From assembly GCA_038227995.1 (NCBI GenBank), contig JBBRPP010000016.1:1-64000 (forward strand): a stretch of 64,000 bases of DNA, written 5' to 3'. Origin of the DNA: WLMZ01 sp038227995. Its GTDB lineage: Bacteria; Actinomycetota; Acidimicrobiia; Acidimicrobiales; Ilumatobacteraceae. Made by a program: the position numbers and the translations under genes. The notes beneath the pieces were generated by a model that was not told the DNA's origin, ran no database searches, and was given only the letters and a program-made list of their open reading frames with translations. Below are positions 16,594 through 24,934 of the stretch, piece after piece (position 1 is the stretch's first letter; every line of letters begins with the position of its first letter).

Positions 16594-17205
16594 ATGCCGA
16601 TGGGAAGGCTCCGTGATCGTCAGCGCGTCGAGACTCGCGCCGTCATCCTCGAAGCCGCCCTCGACCTGATGGAGACCAAGGGGTACGAGCACACCACGGT
16701 GGAGGACATCGCCGCCGCGAGCGGGGTCTCGTCCCGAACGTTCTTCCGCTACTTCGAATCGAAGGCCGACGTGCTGTTCGACAAGCACGACTCCGATGCC
16801 GATCACGACGACAAGAGCCAAGCGATGACGGCGGCGCTCGCCAACAGGCCTGCTTCGGAGTCGACGATCGAGGCACTGCGCGCCGTGTTGCACGACAAGC
16901 TCGGCGAGTTGTTCGATCACGACGACGGATTCAAGCTGCGCCAATTGCGCGTCGTCCTCGCCGAGCCGTCGTTGCGATTGCTCGCGCGTGAGGGCTTCCA
17001 CGAACACGGGCCGCAGCTGGCGGCAGCGTTCGCGCAACGCCTCCACACGACACCCGACGATCTCGGCCCGCGAGTTCTGGCCGCCGCGTTCCAAGAGGCG
17101 ATCTGGGTGATCCTCGAACGCTGGTCCGCCTCAGGTGGCGAGCTGGACCGCCTCCCCGTGCTGATCGACGAAGCATTCGCGACGATGGCCACCGGGTTCC
17201 GCTGA
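16594..17205 (+). CDS. TetR-family transcriptional regulator
   Basis: 203 residues. The N-terminal helix-turn-helix is RAVILEAALDLMETKGYEHTTVEDIAAASGVSSRTFFRYFESK with the typical FFRYFxSK end; the helical ligand domain follows. TAACGT lies seven bases before the ATG at 16594, supporting that start. It lies divergent to the MMPL transporter, the classic layout of a repressor that senses the exported compound. The long open frame upstream is antisense shadow of the transporter. Confidence 0.9.
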   Translation: MPMGRLRDRQRVETRAVILEAALDLMETKGYEHTTVEDIAAASGVSSRTFFRYFESKADVLFDKHDSDADHDDKSQAMTAALANRPASESTIEALRAVLHDKLGELFDHDDGFKLRQLRVVLAEPSLRLLAREGFHEHGPQLAAAFAQRLHTTPDDLGPRVLAAAFQEAIWVILERWSASGGELDRLPVLIDEAFATMATGFR

Positions 17206-17224
17206 CCCGACCATCGGTCCGGTG

Positions 17225-17893
17225 TTACAGCTCGGAACGGAACAGATCGAGGACCCGCAGCCACGCCGTGGTCGCGGCGCGCTCGTCGTAGACCTCGGGA
17301 CGCGTGTCGTTGAAGAACGCGTGATCGACGTCGGGGTAGACGAGCAACGTCGCATCTTTGCCGAGATCGCGCAATGTGGTCTGCAGCGCGGCCGCGTCGG
17401 CGGGCGTGAACGAGTGATCGTCGGCGGCGTAGTGACCCTCGACCTTGGAGGCCAGCGCGGACCAGTCCGGTTGCGCCGAGGCCCACGGGATTACGCCGTA
17501 GAACGGGGCGGTCGCGGCCACGGCATCGGGGCGCTTGCAGCTGACGACGAGGGCCAAGCCACCACCCATGCAGAAGCCGACGACACCGACCTTGATCCGA
17601 CTCGTGCGGCGCTGCAGTTCGTCGATCGCACCCGACATGTCCTTCGATGCTTCGTCCATGTTGAGCGCCATCATCAGCTTGCCTGCGCCATCAGGCTCGG
17701 TCGTGGTCTCACCGTGGTACAGGTCTGGCGCGAGCGCGACGAAACCCTCGGCCGCGAAACGGTCGACGACATCCTTGATGTGGGCGTTGAGACCCCACCA
17801 TTCCTGGATCACGAGCACACCCGGACCGCTGTCGCCGGCCTGGTAGCCGCTGCATGTACCGCCGTTGCTCGCGAAGCTGATCATCTCACCCAT
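17225..17893 (-). CDS. Dienelactone hydrolase family protein
   Basis: 222 residues, alpha/beta hydrolase fold. The catalytic triad can be read as Cys in VGVVGFCMGGGLAL, Asp in HYAADDHSF and His in VYPDVDHAFFNDTR, exactly the DLH pattern. EWWGLNAHIKDVVDRFAAEG near the N-terminus is also typical. In chlorocatechol pathways the enzyme opens dienelactone; many genomic copies act on other lactones or esters. Its start at 17893 (MGEMISF) is 99 bases from the divergent aminotransferase start. Confidence 0.88.
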   Translation of the reverse strand: MGEMISFASNGGTCSGYQAGDSGPGVLVIQEWWGLNAHIKDVVDRFAAEGFVALAPDLYHGETTTEPDGAGKLMMALNMDEASKDMSGAIDELQRRTSRIKVGVVGFCMGGGLALVVSCKRPDAVAATAPFYGVIPWASAQPDWSALASKVEGHYAADDHSFTPADAAALQTTLRDLGKDATLLVYPDVDHAFFNDTRPEVYDERAATTAWLRVLDLFRSEL

Positions 17894-17931
17894 CCCACCG
17901 ACTGTAGCCCCGCTCCTGATCCTGTTGGGAA

Positions 17932-17985
17932 CTTTGTTTTGGTACAAAGCGCGGTCTGTACTCCCATTTGTGTATCGAATACGAT
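17932..17985 (+). promoter_or_regulatory. Aminotransferase promoter region with inverted repeat
   Basis: TACGAT (17980-17985) lies seven bases before the ATG at 17993 (leaderless pattern). Upstream is an inverted repeat CTTTGT (17932-17937) / ACAAAG (17944-17949) and a small GTAT-CGA-ATAC palindrome next to the -10. A regulator site is plausible; none is identified. Confidence 0.4.
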
Positions 17986-17992
17986 TGACGCC

Positions 17993-19345
17993 ATGACCGC
18001 CCTCGAAGCTCCCCCGTCGGACACGTACCTCAACGATCGCGCCCATGTCTTCCACAGCTGGTCGGCACAGGCCGGGCTGAAGCCGATCGTCGTCGCGGGC
18101 GGCGAGGGCAGCTGGTTCTGGGACGAGAACGGCAAGCGCTATCTCGACTTCGCCAGCCAGTTGGTGAACGTCAACATCGGTCATCAGCATCCGAAGCTGG
18201 TCGCCGCGATCCAGGAGCAAGCGGGCAAGTTGTGCACCATCGCGCCGTTCCATGCCAACGAGCAGCGCAGCGAAGCGGCCCGCCTGATCGCCGAGCTCGC
18301 ACCGGGCGATCTGAACATGGTGTTCTTCACCAACGGCGGAGCCGAGGCAACCGACAACGCGATCCGCATGTCGCGGATCTACACCGGACGCCACAAGGTC
18401 ATGGCCACCTATCGCAGCTATCACGGCGCCACGGGCGGGGCGATCGCCGTCACCGGTGATCCGCGCCGTTGGCCGAGCGAGACCGGCGTCAGCGGCATCG
18501 TCCACTTCACCGGGCCGTACGCCTATCGCAGCAGCTTCTACTCCGACAGCGAAGAGCAGGAATCCGAGCGCGCCCTTGCTCATCTGCGCGAGACGTTGAT
18601 GGTCGAGGGACCGCAGACGGTTGCGTGCATCATCCTCGAGACCGTTGTCGGCACCAACGGCATCCTCGTCCCGCCGCCCGGCTACCTGCAGGGCGTGCGC
18701 GACATCTGCGACGAGTTCGGCATCGTCTACATCGCCGACGAAGTCATGGCCGGCTTCGGACGTTGCGGCGAGTGGTTCGCCGTCGATCACTGGGGCGTCA
18801 CACCCGACCTGATCACCTTTGCCAAGGGCAGCAACAGCGGCTATCTCCCACTCGGTGGCGTGATCATCAGCCAGCGCATCGCCGACATCTTCAAGGACAA
18901 GCAGTATCCGGGTGGACTCACCTACAGCGGCCACGTGCTCGCGTGTGCGTCTGTCGTGGCGAGCATCAACATCTTCAAGGAAGAGAACATCATCGAGCAT
19001 GCGCGCATGCTGGGCACCGACGTGATCGGGCCGGCCGTCGCCGCGCTGCAGGCCAAGCACCCCAGCGTCGGCGAAGCTCGCGGACTCGGCGTGTTCTGGG
19101 CCCTCGATCTCGTCACCAACCGCGAGACTCGCAAGCCGTACGTGCCGTACAACGCGACCGGTGCTGACGCTGCGCCGATGAACGAACTGGCCGCGGCGTG
19201 CAAAGAGCGCGGGCTGTGGCCGTTCACCCACTTCAACCGGATGCACATCGTCCCGCCGATCAACACGCCGGTCGACGAAGTGCTGCAGGGCATCGCGATC
19301 ATCGACGAAGTGCTCGACATCGCCGACCAGCGGTACGAGGCCTGA
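17993..19345 (+). CDS. Class III PLP-dependent aminotransferase
   Basis: 450 residues of the omega-amino-acid transaminase family: NGGAEATDNAIRMSR (phosphate cup), TYRSYHGATGGA, IADEVMAGFGRCGEWFA (Asp binding the PLP nitrogen) and the PLP-lysine in ITFAKGSNSGYLPLGGV. It resembles beta-alanine/taurine:pyruvate aminotransferases. With dihydropyrimidinase, beta-ureidopropionase and MmsA 14-18 kb downstream, it is a good candidate for deaminating beta-alanine or beta-aminoisobutyrate, though that link is inference. Divergent from the dienelactone hydrolase gene. Confidence 0.85.
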   Translation: MTALEAPPSDTYLNDRAHVFHSWSAQAGLKPIVVAGGEGSWFWDENGKRYLDFASQLVNVNIGHQHPKLVAAIQEQAGKLCTIAPFHANEQRSEAARLIAELAPGDLNMVFFTNGGAEATDNAIRMSRIYTGRHKVMATYRSYHGATGGAIAVTGDPRRWPSETGVSGIVHFTGPYAYRSSFYSDSEEQESERALAHLRETLMVEGPQTVACIILETVVGTNGILVPPPGYLQGVRDICDEFGIVYIADEVMAGFGRCGEWFAVDHWGVTPDLITFAKGSNSGYLPLGGVIISQRIADIFKDKQYPGGLTYSGHVLACASVVASINIFKEENIIEHARMLGTDVIGPAVAALQAKHPSVGEARGLGVFWALDLVTNRETRKPYVPYNATGADAAPMNELAAACKERGLWPFTHFNRMHIVPPINTPVDEVLQGIAIIDEVLDIADQRYEA

Positions 19346-19358
19346 CGCCGGGTGCGAC

Positions 19359-20111
19359 TCAGCGGTAGTGACGACCCTCGTCACGTCGGTATCCCAGGCC
19401 CGCCACGACCGCGAACACGGCGGCCCAGCCGACGAGCCGCGCTGCCTGCGACAACACCGGACCTCCGAACGCTGCGCTCAATACGAGATCGTTCCAGATG
19501 CGGGTCGGTATCCATCGCGTCACGTGCGTCATCCGAGCCGGGGGGCCGCCGTGCTCACCGAACAACCCTCCGGCGTAGGCCAGCGGGAGGTACACCAAGT
19601 TGGTGACCGGCAACGCACCGCGGGGCGGCACCCAATAGCCGATCGCAATGCCGAGCAGACCGAACGGAATCGAACCGAACAGCACGGCGGCAAGCGCCGA
19701 GATCGCTTGTCGCGGCGAAGGATGAATCGGGCTGGTGATCGCTGCGGCGACGACCAACGGAATCAACGACGCCAACGAGAACACCAGCGCTGCCGCGATC
19801 CGCGAGCTGAACCTTTTCCAGACGGGTGCCCCGAGTGTGCGGACGTAGCGTTCCCACGGTGAGTCGCGATCGCTGGCCAGCCCGACTCCGAACTGGAACA
19901 AGAGCACGCCCAGCACGGCGAACGCCGCGAACGAGACGAGGGCGGCCCACGCTTTGTCCGGTGTCGCGTGCGACTGGCGTCCGAAGAACAAGAACAGCAC
20001 CGATGGAAAGAGCAGCGTCGGCAGGATGAAGGAAGGCAGCCGGCCCAGCTCGCGCAGCGCAATCTTGGCGTACGGGAGGACCGACGCGCGACGGACCGAA
20101 TGCGCTGTCAT
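19359..20111 (-). CDS. ABC-2 type exporter permease
   Basis: 250 residues with six hydrophobic segments (FILPTLLFPSVLFLFFG, LVSFAAFAVLGVLLFQFGVGL, ALVFSLASLIPLVVAAAI and others) and a first helix followed by an amphipathic stretch, as in ABC-2 export permeases. The start overlaps the stop of the ATPase gene by 4 bases, so they are translationally coupled. Third gene of an operon headed by the TOMM E1-like gene; probably exports the product of that system or provides self-immunity. Confidence 0.8.
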   Translation of the reverse strand: MTAHSVRRASVLPYAKIALRELGRLPSFILPTLLFPSVLFLFFGRQSHATPDKAWAALVSFAAFAVLGVLLFQFGVGLASDRDSPWERYVRTLGAPVWKRFSSRIAAALVFSLASLIPLVVAAAITSPIHPSPRQAISALAAVLFGSIPFGLLGIAIGYWVPPRGALPVTNLVYLPLAYAGGLFGEHGGPPARMTHVTRWIPTRIWNDLVLSAAFGGPVLSQAARLVGWAAVFAVVAGLGYRRDEGRHYR

Positions 20112-21034
20112 CGATTCACGCTCGATTCGTGCTCGGCACGAGCATCGAGGGACTGCTGCAGGTCCATCTCGGTGATGCGCAGCCCGCTGTACGGGATCCG
20201 GAGAGAGACGAGCGCTGCGACGAGGCGGTCGGAATCGGCCGCTGCGATGAGCACTTCTGCCGCCGACTCGGCGCTTGACGGCCGAAACGTCACACGACCG
20301 AACTCAGCCAGGCCGCGCACGGCTTCCTCGTTGCCCGTCGTGTCGAAGCGAACTGTCACGCCGCCGAAGTTCTGGCAGATCGCGGCAGGTGTGTCGTGCA
20401 GCACGACGGCGCCGCGGTTCATGACCGCGACGGTGTCAGCGAGGCTTTGGACTTCGTGTAGGTCGTGAGTCGTCAGCAACAATGAACCTCCTGCGGCGGT
20501 GTACGTCGTGGGCAGATGCCACATCGCCTGCCGCGCCTGGGCGTCGAGTCCGGTGGTGGGCTCGTCGAGAACAAGCACACTGGGCTTTCCGCAGATGGCC
20601 AACGCAAGGGAGAGACGACGTCGTTCGCCGCCGCTGAGTCCGCCTGCCTGACGGCGAGCGAGCGGCTCGAGCCCACACGCGGCGAGGACGTGCTCCAGCG
20701 GTGCTGGCTGTGAGGAATGTGATGCGACGAAGGCGATCAGCTCGTCGACCCGAATGGTCGTCGGGAAGGCCACTTCCTGCGGAGAGCTGCCGATGAGCGG
20801 TGCTCCGTTGGCTGTTGACGTCGGATCTCGTCCGAGCACGGAGACCACGCCTGCATCTGGACGACGGAGGCCGAGCACGAGGCTGACTGCCGTGGTCTTG
20901 CCGGCACCGTTCGGCCCAAGGAGCGCAAGTGCTTCGCCATGCGCCAGCTCCAGCGAGAAGTGGTCGAGCGCGAGGTTGCGTCCGAGTCGCTTGGAGACAT
21001 CGACCACGCTGATGCACGGCGTCGTCGTGCTCAC
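20108..21034 (-). CDS. ABC exporter ATP-binding protein
   Basis: 308 residues. Walker A is LLGPNGAGKTTAVSLVLG, the signature is GGLSGGERRRLSLAL, Walker B is VLVLDEPTTGLD and the switch His is in LLTTHDLHEV. A C-terminal domain of ~85 residues follows, as in DrrA/CcmA-type multidrug or peptide exporters. It overlaps the upstream E1-like gene and the downstream permease by 4 bases each. Confidence 0.85.
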   Translation of the reverse strand: MSTTTPCISVVDVSKRLGRNLALDHFSLELAHGEALALLGPNGAGKTTAVSLVLGLRRPDAGVVSVLGRDPTSTANGAPLIGSSPQEVAFPTTIRVDELIAFVASHSSQPAPLEHVLAACGLEPLARRQAGGLSGGERRRLSLALAICGKPSVLVLDEPTTGLDAQARQAMWHLPTTYTAAGGSLLLTTHDLHEVQSLADTVAVMNRGAVVLHDTPAAICQNFGGVTVRFDTTGNEEAVRGLAEFGRVTFRPSSAESAAEVLIAAADSDRLVAALVSLRIPYSGLRITEMDLQQSLDARAEHESSVNR

Positions 21035-21711
21035 GAGACCGTTCCCACCGCTGCGACGGCCCGGTTGGCGACGCGCGACCGCGATTGAACGGGAGGGTCA
21101 GGCCTACAGGACGGACAGCCCGGGACGCGGAGCACGAGATGTTCAGTGACATCGACCGCGAATGGTCGCGACACCACGACCCGCCCGGGCACCCTGGGAT
21201 CGAGTGATCCGATCCAGCGCATCGACTGTTGGACGGTGAGCGCGGCCGTGAGCGCCGTGATGTGCGGAAGTGCGACGGTGCCCATCATCGGTGCGAGCAA
21301 ACGCACGGTGTCCGGGCCGAACTCACTCAACGTCGCTCGACGAAGTTGCAGGCATTCGAAGCACGCTGTCTCACCGGGGACGACAAGCGGGCCGACGGTC
21401 ATCATCTCGCCGGCGTGCAGTTGGGCGACGATGAACGGCCCCCTCTCGCGTAGCTGAAGACGGTTCGCAGCAATGACCCTGTCGGGATCGGCGTTGTTGT
21501 CCGCGATGATGGTGAGCGACACCGCAGATCTGACCCCAGTTTCAAGTGTGGTTCGGATCGTTCGAACATCGTTCAGTTCGAGAAGGCGCACGATTTCGGC
21601 GGCGAGTGCTCCGTCGCCGGCGACGGCTATGAGCGCGTCGCTCAGCCGCCTCGTCGTGTGCTCGGAAAGGATCGGCTCGGTCGGGCCGAGCACATCGTCG
21701 TCGTCATCCAT
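21031..21711 (-). CDS. TOMM (azole-peptide) E1-like / precursor-leader-binding protein
   Basis: 226 residues. The middle carries MTVGPLVVPGETACFECLQLRR, the Cys-x-x-Cys-x-x-Arg segment of the ThiF/E1-like 'bacteriocin cyclodehydratase' or TOMM leader-peptide-binding family, and the second metal Cys pair is in VPGCPSCRP. Family members hold the leader of a ribosomal peptide for a YcaO cyclodehydratase. This copy is short and starts with an acidic run (MDDDDD), so the N-terminal RRE-like part may be reduced. No ycaO or obvious precursor is in the window. It leads an operon with an ABC exporter. Confidence 0.65.
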   Translation of the reverse strand: MDDDDDVLGPTEPILSEHTTRRLSDALIAVAGDGALAAEIVRLLELNDVRTIRTTLETGVRSAVSLTIIADNNADPDRVIAANRLQLRERGPFIVAQLHAGEMMTVGPLVVPGETACFECLQLRRATLSEFGPDTVRLLAPMMGTVALPHITALTAALTVQQSMRWIGSLDPRVPGRVVVSRPFAVDVTEHLVLRVPGCPSCRPDPPVQSRSRVANRAVAAVGTVS

Positions 21712-21829
21712 TCATCACTCGGAATCCTGAAGACCAGGTTCGGCCAGCGGAGCATGATTCATGTTTCATCCGCCCAATTCGTTGAGACCAGACAGCTGGT
21801 TCGAGGAAGACTTTATATCAGCAAGAATC

Positions 21830-21846
21830 GACAGTTACCAACTGTC
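21830..21846. repeat. Palindrome in AT-richer promoter region
   Basis: GACAGTT-ACC-AACTGTC, a perfect 7-bp inverted repeat in the 228-base gap between the E1-like gene (-) and the anchored protein (+). The gap is visibly richer in A/T than its surroundings and holds TTGACA- and TATAAA-like elements on the minus strand, though not at standard spacing. Candidate operator. Confidence 0.4.
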
Positions 21847-21939
21847 AATACTTTCTTGCACTCACCCTGCGATGACATGCATAGTGTCAATTTCTTCGAT
21901 CGGCTGGAGCACATTCGGCCGTCACGTATCGTTGGGCGG

Positions 21940-22770
21940 GTGCCCACGGACATCGACTCGATCCTCGACGGCGGGTCATCCGCGAAAGAACCCGACCCGA
22001 TCGTGCCGACCGCCAGGTTCAGGCGGGGCCGCACCACGTCGACCGCAATCGTCGCCCTCCCCATCATGGGCTGTGTGGCGCTCGCCTTCGGGATCAGAGC
22101 TTGCCAGCAGGCTGCCGACAAGGCCGGCGAGTATCGCGGACCCGCCGCATGCGAAATCATCGACCAGGCCCGCGTGGCCTCGCTCGTTCCCGACCTCGGG
22201 CATTCCCGGTTCGACGCCGCCGCCGGATCGATCGATGTCGATCTGGTCTCACACAACAACTCCGGCGATGGCGCGAGCACGACCCACGATCACGACGTCC
22301 TCGGCTCGACGTGTACGACCACGGAGTTCTGGGTCGATGACAGCCTCGCCCCGACGGCCGACAGCGACACCGGCACATCGATCAACGGAGTCGGCTCCAC
22401 GTCGGGATCGATCGTGGTGATTCGCGTCGAGGTGATTCTCGCCCGCGCCGACCGCACACTCGACGCCGGCGCCTTTCAAGAGAAGTGGGCGGCGGCCAAG
22501 GACCGGTACGGGCTCCCCACGTCTGATTCGAATGCGTCGATCGAACACCTTGGCGAGCCGGCGCAACAGTATTTCCAACGAGCGCGCAGCGACGGCCGTG
22601 ACGACGACTGCTTCGCTGCCACAGACTTCGCCGCCTTGCCGGACACGCTGCTCGTCGCGATCGACACGACGGCAACCGGGCATTGCGACCAGGTCATCGC
22701 GCTTCTCGACGCGATGGTCGCAATGCTGGGCACGCCCCGCGTCACAGCAACCACGGCGACTTCAGGCTGA
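21940..22770 (+). CDS. Hypothetical membrane-anchored protein
   Basis: 276 residues. A short cytoplasmic N-terminus with a basic patch (ARFRRGRT) precedes one membrane helix (about residues 35-55, STAIVALPIMGCVALAFGI), and the remainder is extracellular, acidic, with five Cys residues that could form disulfides. I do not recognise the family; the layout recalls small actinobacterial surface proteins. The GTG at 21940 is supported by TATCGT seven bases upstream. Divergent from the E1-like/ABC operon; its 3' end converges on vapC. Confidence 0.6.
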   Translation: MPTDIDSILDGGSSAKEPDPIVPTARFRRGRTTSTAIVALPIMGCVALAFGIRACQQAADKAGEYRGPAACEIIDQARVASLVPDLGHSRFDAAAGSIDVDLVSHNNSGDGASTTHDHDVLGSTCTTTEFWVDDSLAPTADSDTGTSINGVGSTSGSIVVIRVEVILARADRTLDAGAFQEKWAAAKDRYGLPTSDSNASIEHLGEPAQQYFQRARSDGRDDDCFAATDFAALPDTLLVAIDTTATGHCDQVIALLDAMVAMLGTPRVTATTATSG

Positions 22771-22781
22771 CCTGGCCGCGT

Positions 22782-23195
22782 TCACCGACTGGGAGCGATC
22801 ACGCTCACGGTTGGGAAGTACGTGGCGTAGCGACGCGCATCCCGAGTCAGCAGAGCCAATCCATCGATCGCCGCATGCGCTCCGATGAAGAAGTCTGGCA
22901 ACGTCGACGTTCTGGCGCCGCCCCGACGGCGGTACTCACGGAACGCCTTACCTGCGAGGAAGGCCGCGTTCCAAGGCAGTGGTGATCGTCGGAAGTCCTG
23001 TGGTGAAAGGGCTTCCTCGAGATCCTCGATCCGCGAGAAACGCACGGACACCTCGGCAAAGATGATCGGGTTGATGACCAGTGGTCCGGCTTCAGCGGCA
23101 ACTGCCAGTGCATCCGTCGACCAGGCTGCCCAGGATCGATCATCGGTCAGAAGATCCAGCAGCACATTCGAGTCCACCAACGTTCCGGCCACCAT
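22782..23195 (-). CDS. vapC: PIN-domain toxin VapC
   Basis: 137 residues of a Mg-dependent ribonuclease fold. Acidic residues sit at the expected places: TLVDSNVLLDLL (Asp near residue 8), INPIIFAEVSV (Glu), LPDFFIGAHA (Asp) and TRDARRYATYFP (Asp). VapC toxins cut tRNA or rRNA when released from the antitoxin. It follows the vapB gene after 2 bases in one operon. Confidence 0.9.
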   Translation of the reverse strand: MVAGTLVDSNVLLDLLTDDRSWAAWSTDALAVAAEAGPLVINPIIFAEVSVRFSRIEDLEEALSPQDFRRSPLPWNAAFLAGKAFREYRRRGGARTSTLPDFFIGAHAAIDGLALLTRDARRYATYFPTVSVIAPSR

Positions 23196-23197
23196 GG

Positions 23198-23425
23198 CTA
23201 CTTGCCCCGCGTCAGCGCCATGATCTGATCGGTCGTCATGTGCACGTCTCCCCGTCCGCGAAGTCGTTCGGCGAGTTGTCGACCGCGAGAGGGATTGGTC
23301 GCCACCTTGTGCACGATGATCGTCTCGCCCGCCTGTTCGAACGCAACTTCGGTTCCTGCGCCGATACCGAGCGCGTCGCGCAGGTCCTTCGGAATCGTCA
23401 CCTGACCTTTTTCTGTCACTCTCAT
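23198..23425 (-). CDS. vapB: AbrB/MazE-type antitoxin VapB
   Basis: 75 residues. The N-terminal swapped-hairpin DNA-binding domain is MRVTEKGQVTIPKDLRDALG, and the C-terminal tail (about 50-75) would bind the toxin. The start at 23425 directly adjoins a palindrome cluster. The open frame extends ~300 codons upstream only as antisense shadow of the DMT transporter. Autoregulation with VapC is expected for the family. Confidence 0.88.
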   Translation of the reverse strand: MRVTEKGQVTIPKDLRDALGIGAGTEVAFEQAGETIIVHKVATNPSRGRQLAERLRGRGDVHMTTDQIMALTRGK

Positions 23426-23455
23426 GGTAGGAATCCTACTTGTAAGATTCCTACC
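23426..23455. promoter_or_regulatory. vapBC operator cluster
   Basis: GTAGGA-A-TCCTAC (23427-23439) is a 13-base palindrome touching the vapB start, and GGTAGGAATC (23426-23435) pairs with GATTCCTACC (23446-23455) as a perfect 10-bp inverted repeat with a 10-base spacer. Three TAGGAATC half-sites in 30 bases suit cooperative binding of VapB dimers. Confidence 0.65.
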
Positions 23456-23475
23456 GTTAACGCCGGGACGGAACG

Positions 23476-24405
23476 TCAGATCTCGACGACCTCGATCAGG
23501 GCCGATTTCGGTTGACGGGTGGTCAGGAACACACCGGCCAGCGAGATCACGAGGCCGACGATCACAATCGCTCCCAGGCCCTCGCTGAACAGGATCGCCC
23601 CTTCGATCGTGCTGAGTGCAGGGACGAGGAAGAACAGGCTGCTGACCCGCGCCGCTGCTCGTCGTTGCAGGAGCATCATCATGATGAGCACGGAGGCGAT
23701 GGAGAGCACGAACAACGCCCACGCGAGCGACAGCCAGACCCGAGGGGTCGAGTGGAACTTCCAGTGTTCGTTGGCGACGGCCGCGATCGCGAGGACCGAG
23801 CCTGCCATCGTGAACTGGACCGCGGTTCCGCGCAGCAGCGGCATGGTCGTGCCCCGAGATCGCTGGACGAGAGTGCCCGCTGCCATGCCCAGGACGGAGA
23901 CGGCCATCGCGACCAGGGCGCCGCCGGTGACCGTCGACGAGTGCCCGTCCAGATCGTGGATGACGACCGCCAGAACGCCAACAACCCCGAGCCCGATGCC
24001 CGCCCACTGCACCGGACGCAACTTCTCGCCGAGCACCCACCGCGCCCCCAGCGACGTGATGACCGGGTGCACGCCGGTGATCAGCGCGCTCAGCCCGGTG
24101 GGCAGTCCGAGCGAGATCGCGACGAACACACCGCCGAGGTACAGAGCGTGCATGCCGATACCGGCGACGGCTGCCCACGTCACCTGCGGCCGCGTGATTG
24201 CGGGCGCATCGATCACGATCGCGACAACCCACAGCAACACCGCTGCGCCGAGCAGGCGCACGGCGAGAAATGTCAACGGACCGGCATCGCGCGTCGCATA
24301 CCGAGCGACGACGAAGCCCGTGCTCCACAGCACGACGAACAACACTGGTGCAGCCTGTTCGAGCGCTCCGGCAGGCGCCGATGTCGCCGGCACCGGCCCA
24401 CTCAC
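23476..24405 (-). CDS. EamA/DMT-superfamily transporter
   Basis: 309 residues with ten predicted membrane helices in two EamA repeats; the first repeat starts LFVVLWSTGFVVARYATRDAGPLTFLAVRLLGA, a hallmark of this drug/metabolite exporter family. The ATG overlaps the stop of the preceding coiled-coil gene by 4 bases, so it is the last gene of the overlapping operon that begins with the 2OG oxygenase. Exported metabolite unknown. Confidence 0.85.
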   Translation of the reverse strand: MSGPVPATSAPAGALEQAAPVLFVVLWSTGFVVARYATRDAGPLTFLAVRLLGAAVLLWVVAIVIDAPAITRPQVTWAAVAGIGMHALYLGGVFVAISLGLPTGLSALITGVHPVITSLGARWVLGEKLRPVQWAGIGLGVVGVLAVVIHDLDGHSSTVTGGALVAMAVSVLGMAAGTLVQRSRGTTMPLLRGTAVQFTMAGSVLAIAAVANEHWKFHSTPRVWLSLAWALFVLSIASVLIMMMLLQRRAAARVSSLFFLVPALSTIEGAILFSEGLGAIVIVGLVISLAGVFLTTRQPKSALIEVVEI

Positions 24406-24860
24406 TCGGACGGCTCGGCCGGATCCCCGTCCACCGGGGCCTCCTCCGGGGAAGCGACCGATTCGACCTCTTCGAGCTCGTCGACCGGTTTCGCCGGCGC
24501 CCAGTGTGGACGTTCGCCTGTCTCGAACTCCTGCAAGTCGGCGAGCGCAGCGCGATATGCCGCTTCGGCCTCTACCACGCGCTGTCGGTGCGCTCCCGAG
24601 GCGCGCAACCGCTTGATCGCGTCGGCGGCAGCCTGCTTGTCGTCGCGGAGTCTGGCGTGGAGTCGCTCGCGGTCGAGCGCGTCGGCCGCGCGCTGCTGGG
24701 CGGCACGATCCGCAGCCTCATGCGTGCGCACACTCTCGGCGAACAAGCGCGCAGCGCGGGTCGCCTCATCGAGCACCACGGGTGCGGCGGGCGCCGCAGC
24801 CGCAGCCGCCGAGTTGATCCGTACCGGCCCCTGTTCCTTCGATCTCTTCCGTTTCGGCAC
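24402..24860 (-). CDS. Hypothetical charged, helical protein
   Basis: 152 residues from the GTG at 24860: a Lys/Arg-rich start (PKRKRSKEQG), an Ala-rich segment, a long predicted coiled coil (about 40-110, many Ala/Arg/Glu), then an acidic Pro-rich tail. No recognisable domain. It sits between a small hypothetical gene and the DMT transporter and is coupled to the latter by a 4-base overlap. Confidence 0.55.
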   Translation of the reverse strand: MPKRKRSKEQGPVRINSAAAAAAPAAPVVLDEATRAARLFAESVRTHEAADRAAQQRAADALDRERLHARLRDDKQAAADAIKRLRASGAHRQRVVEAEAAYRAALADLQEFETGERPHWAPAKPVDELEEVESVASPEEAPVDGDPAEPSE

Positions 24861-24934
24861 GCGACTCTCGATTCCCCTCTTGTCCCGTCGAGACACCGTA
24901 GTTGTCGCCCTTCGAAAACGAGAAGGGCGAACCG

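Noticed and set aside
17225..19384. A 719-residue minus-strand protein
   Set aside because: The first two thirds are antisense to the aminotransferase; only the dienelactone hydrolase at the end is real.
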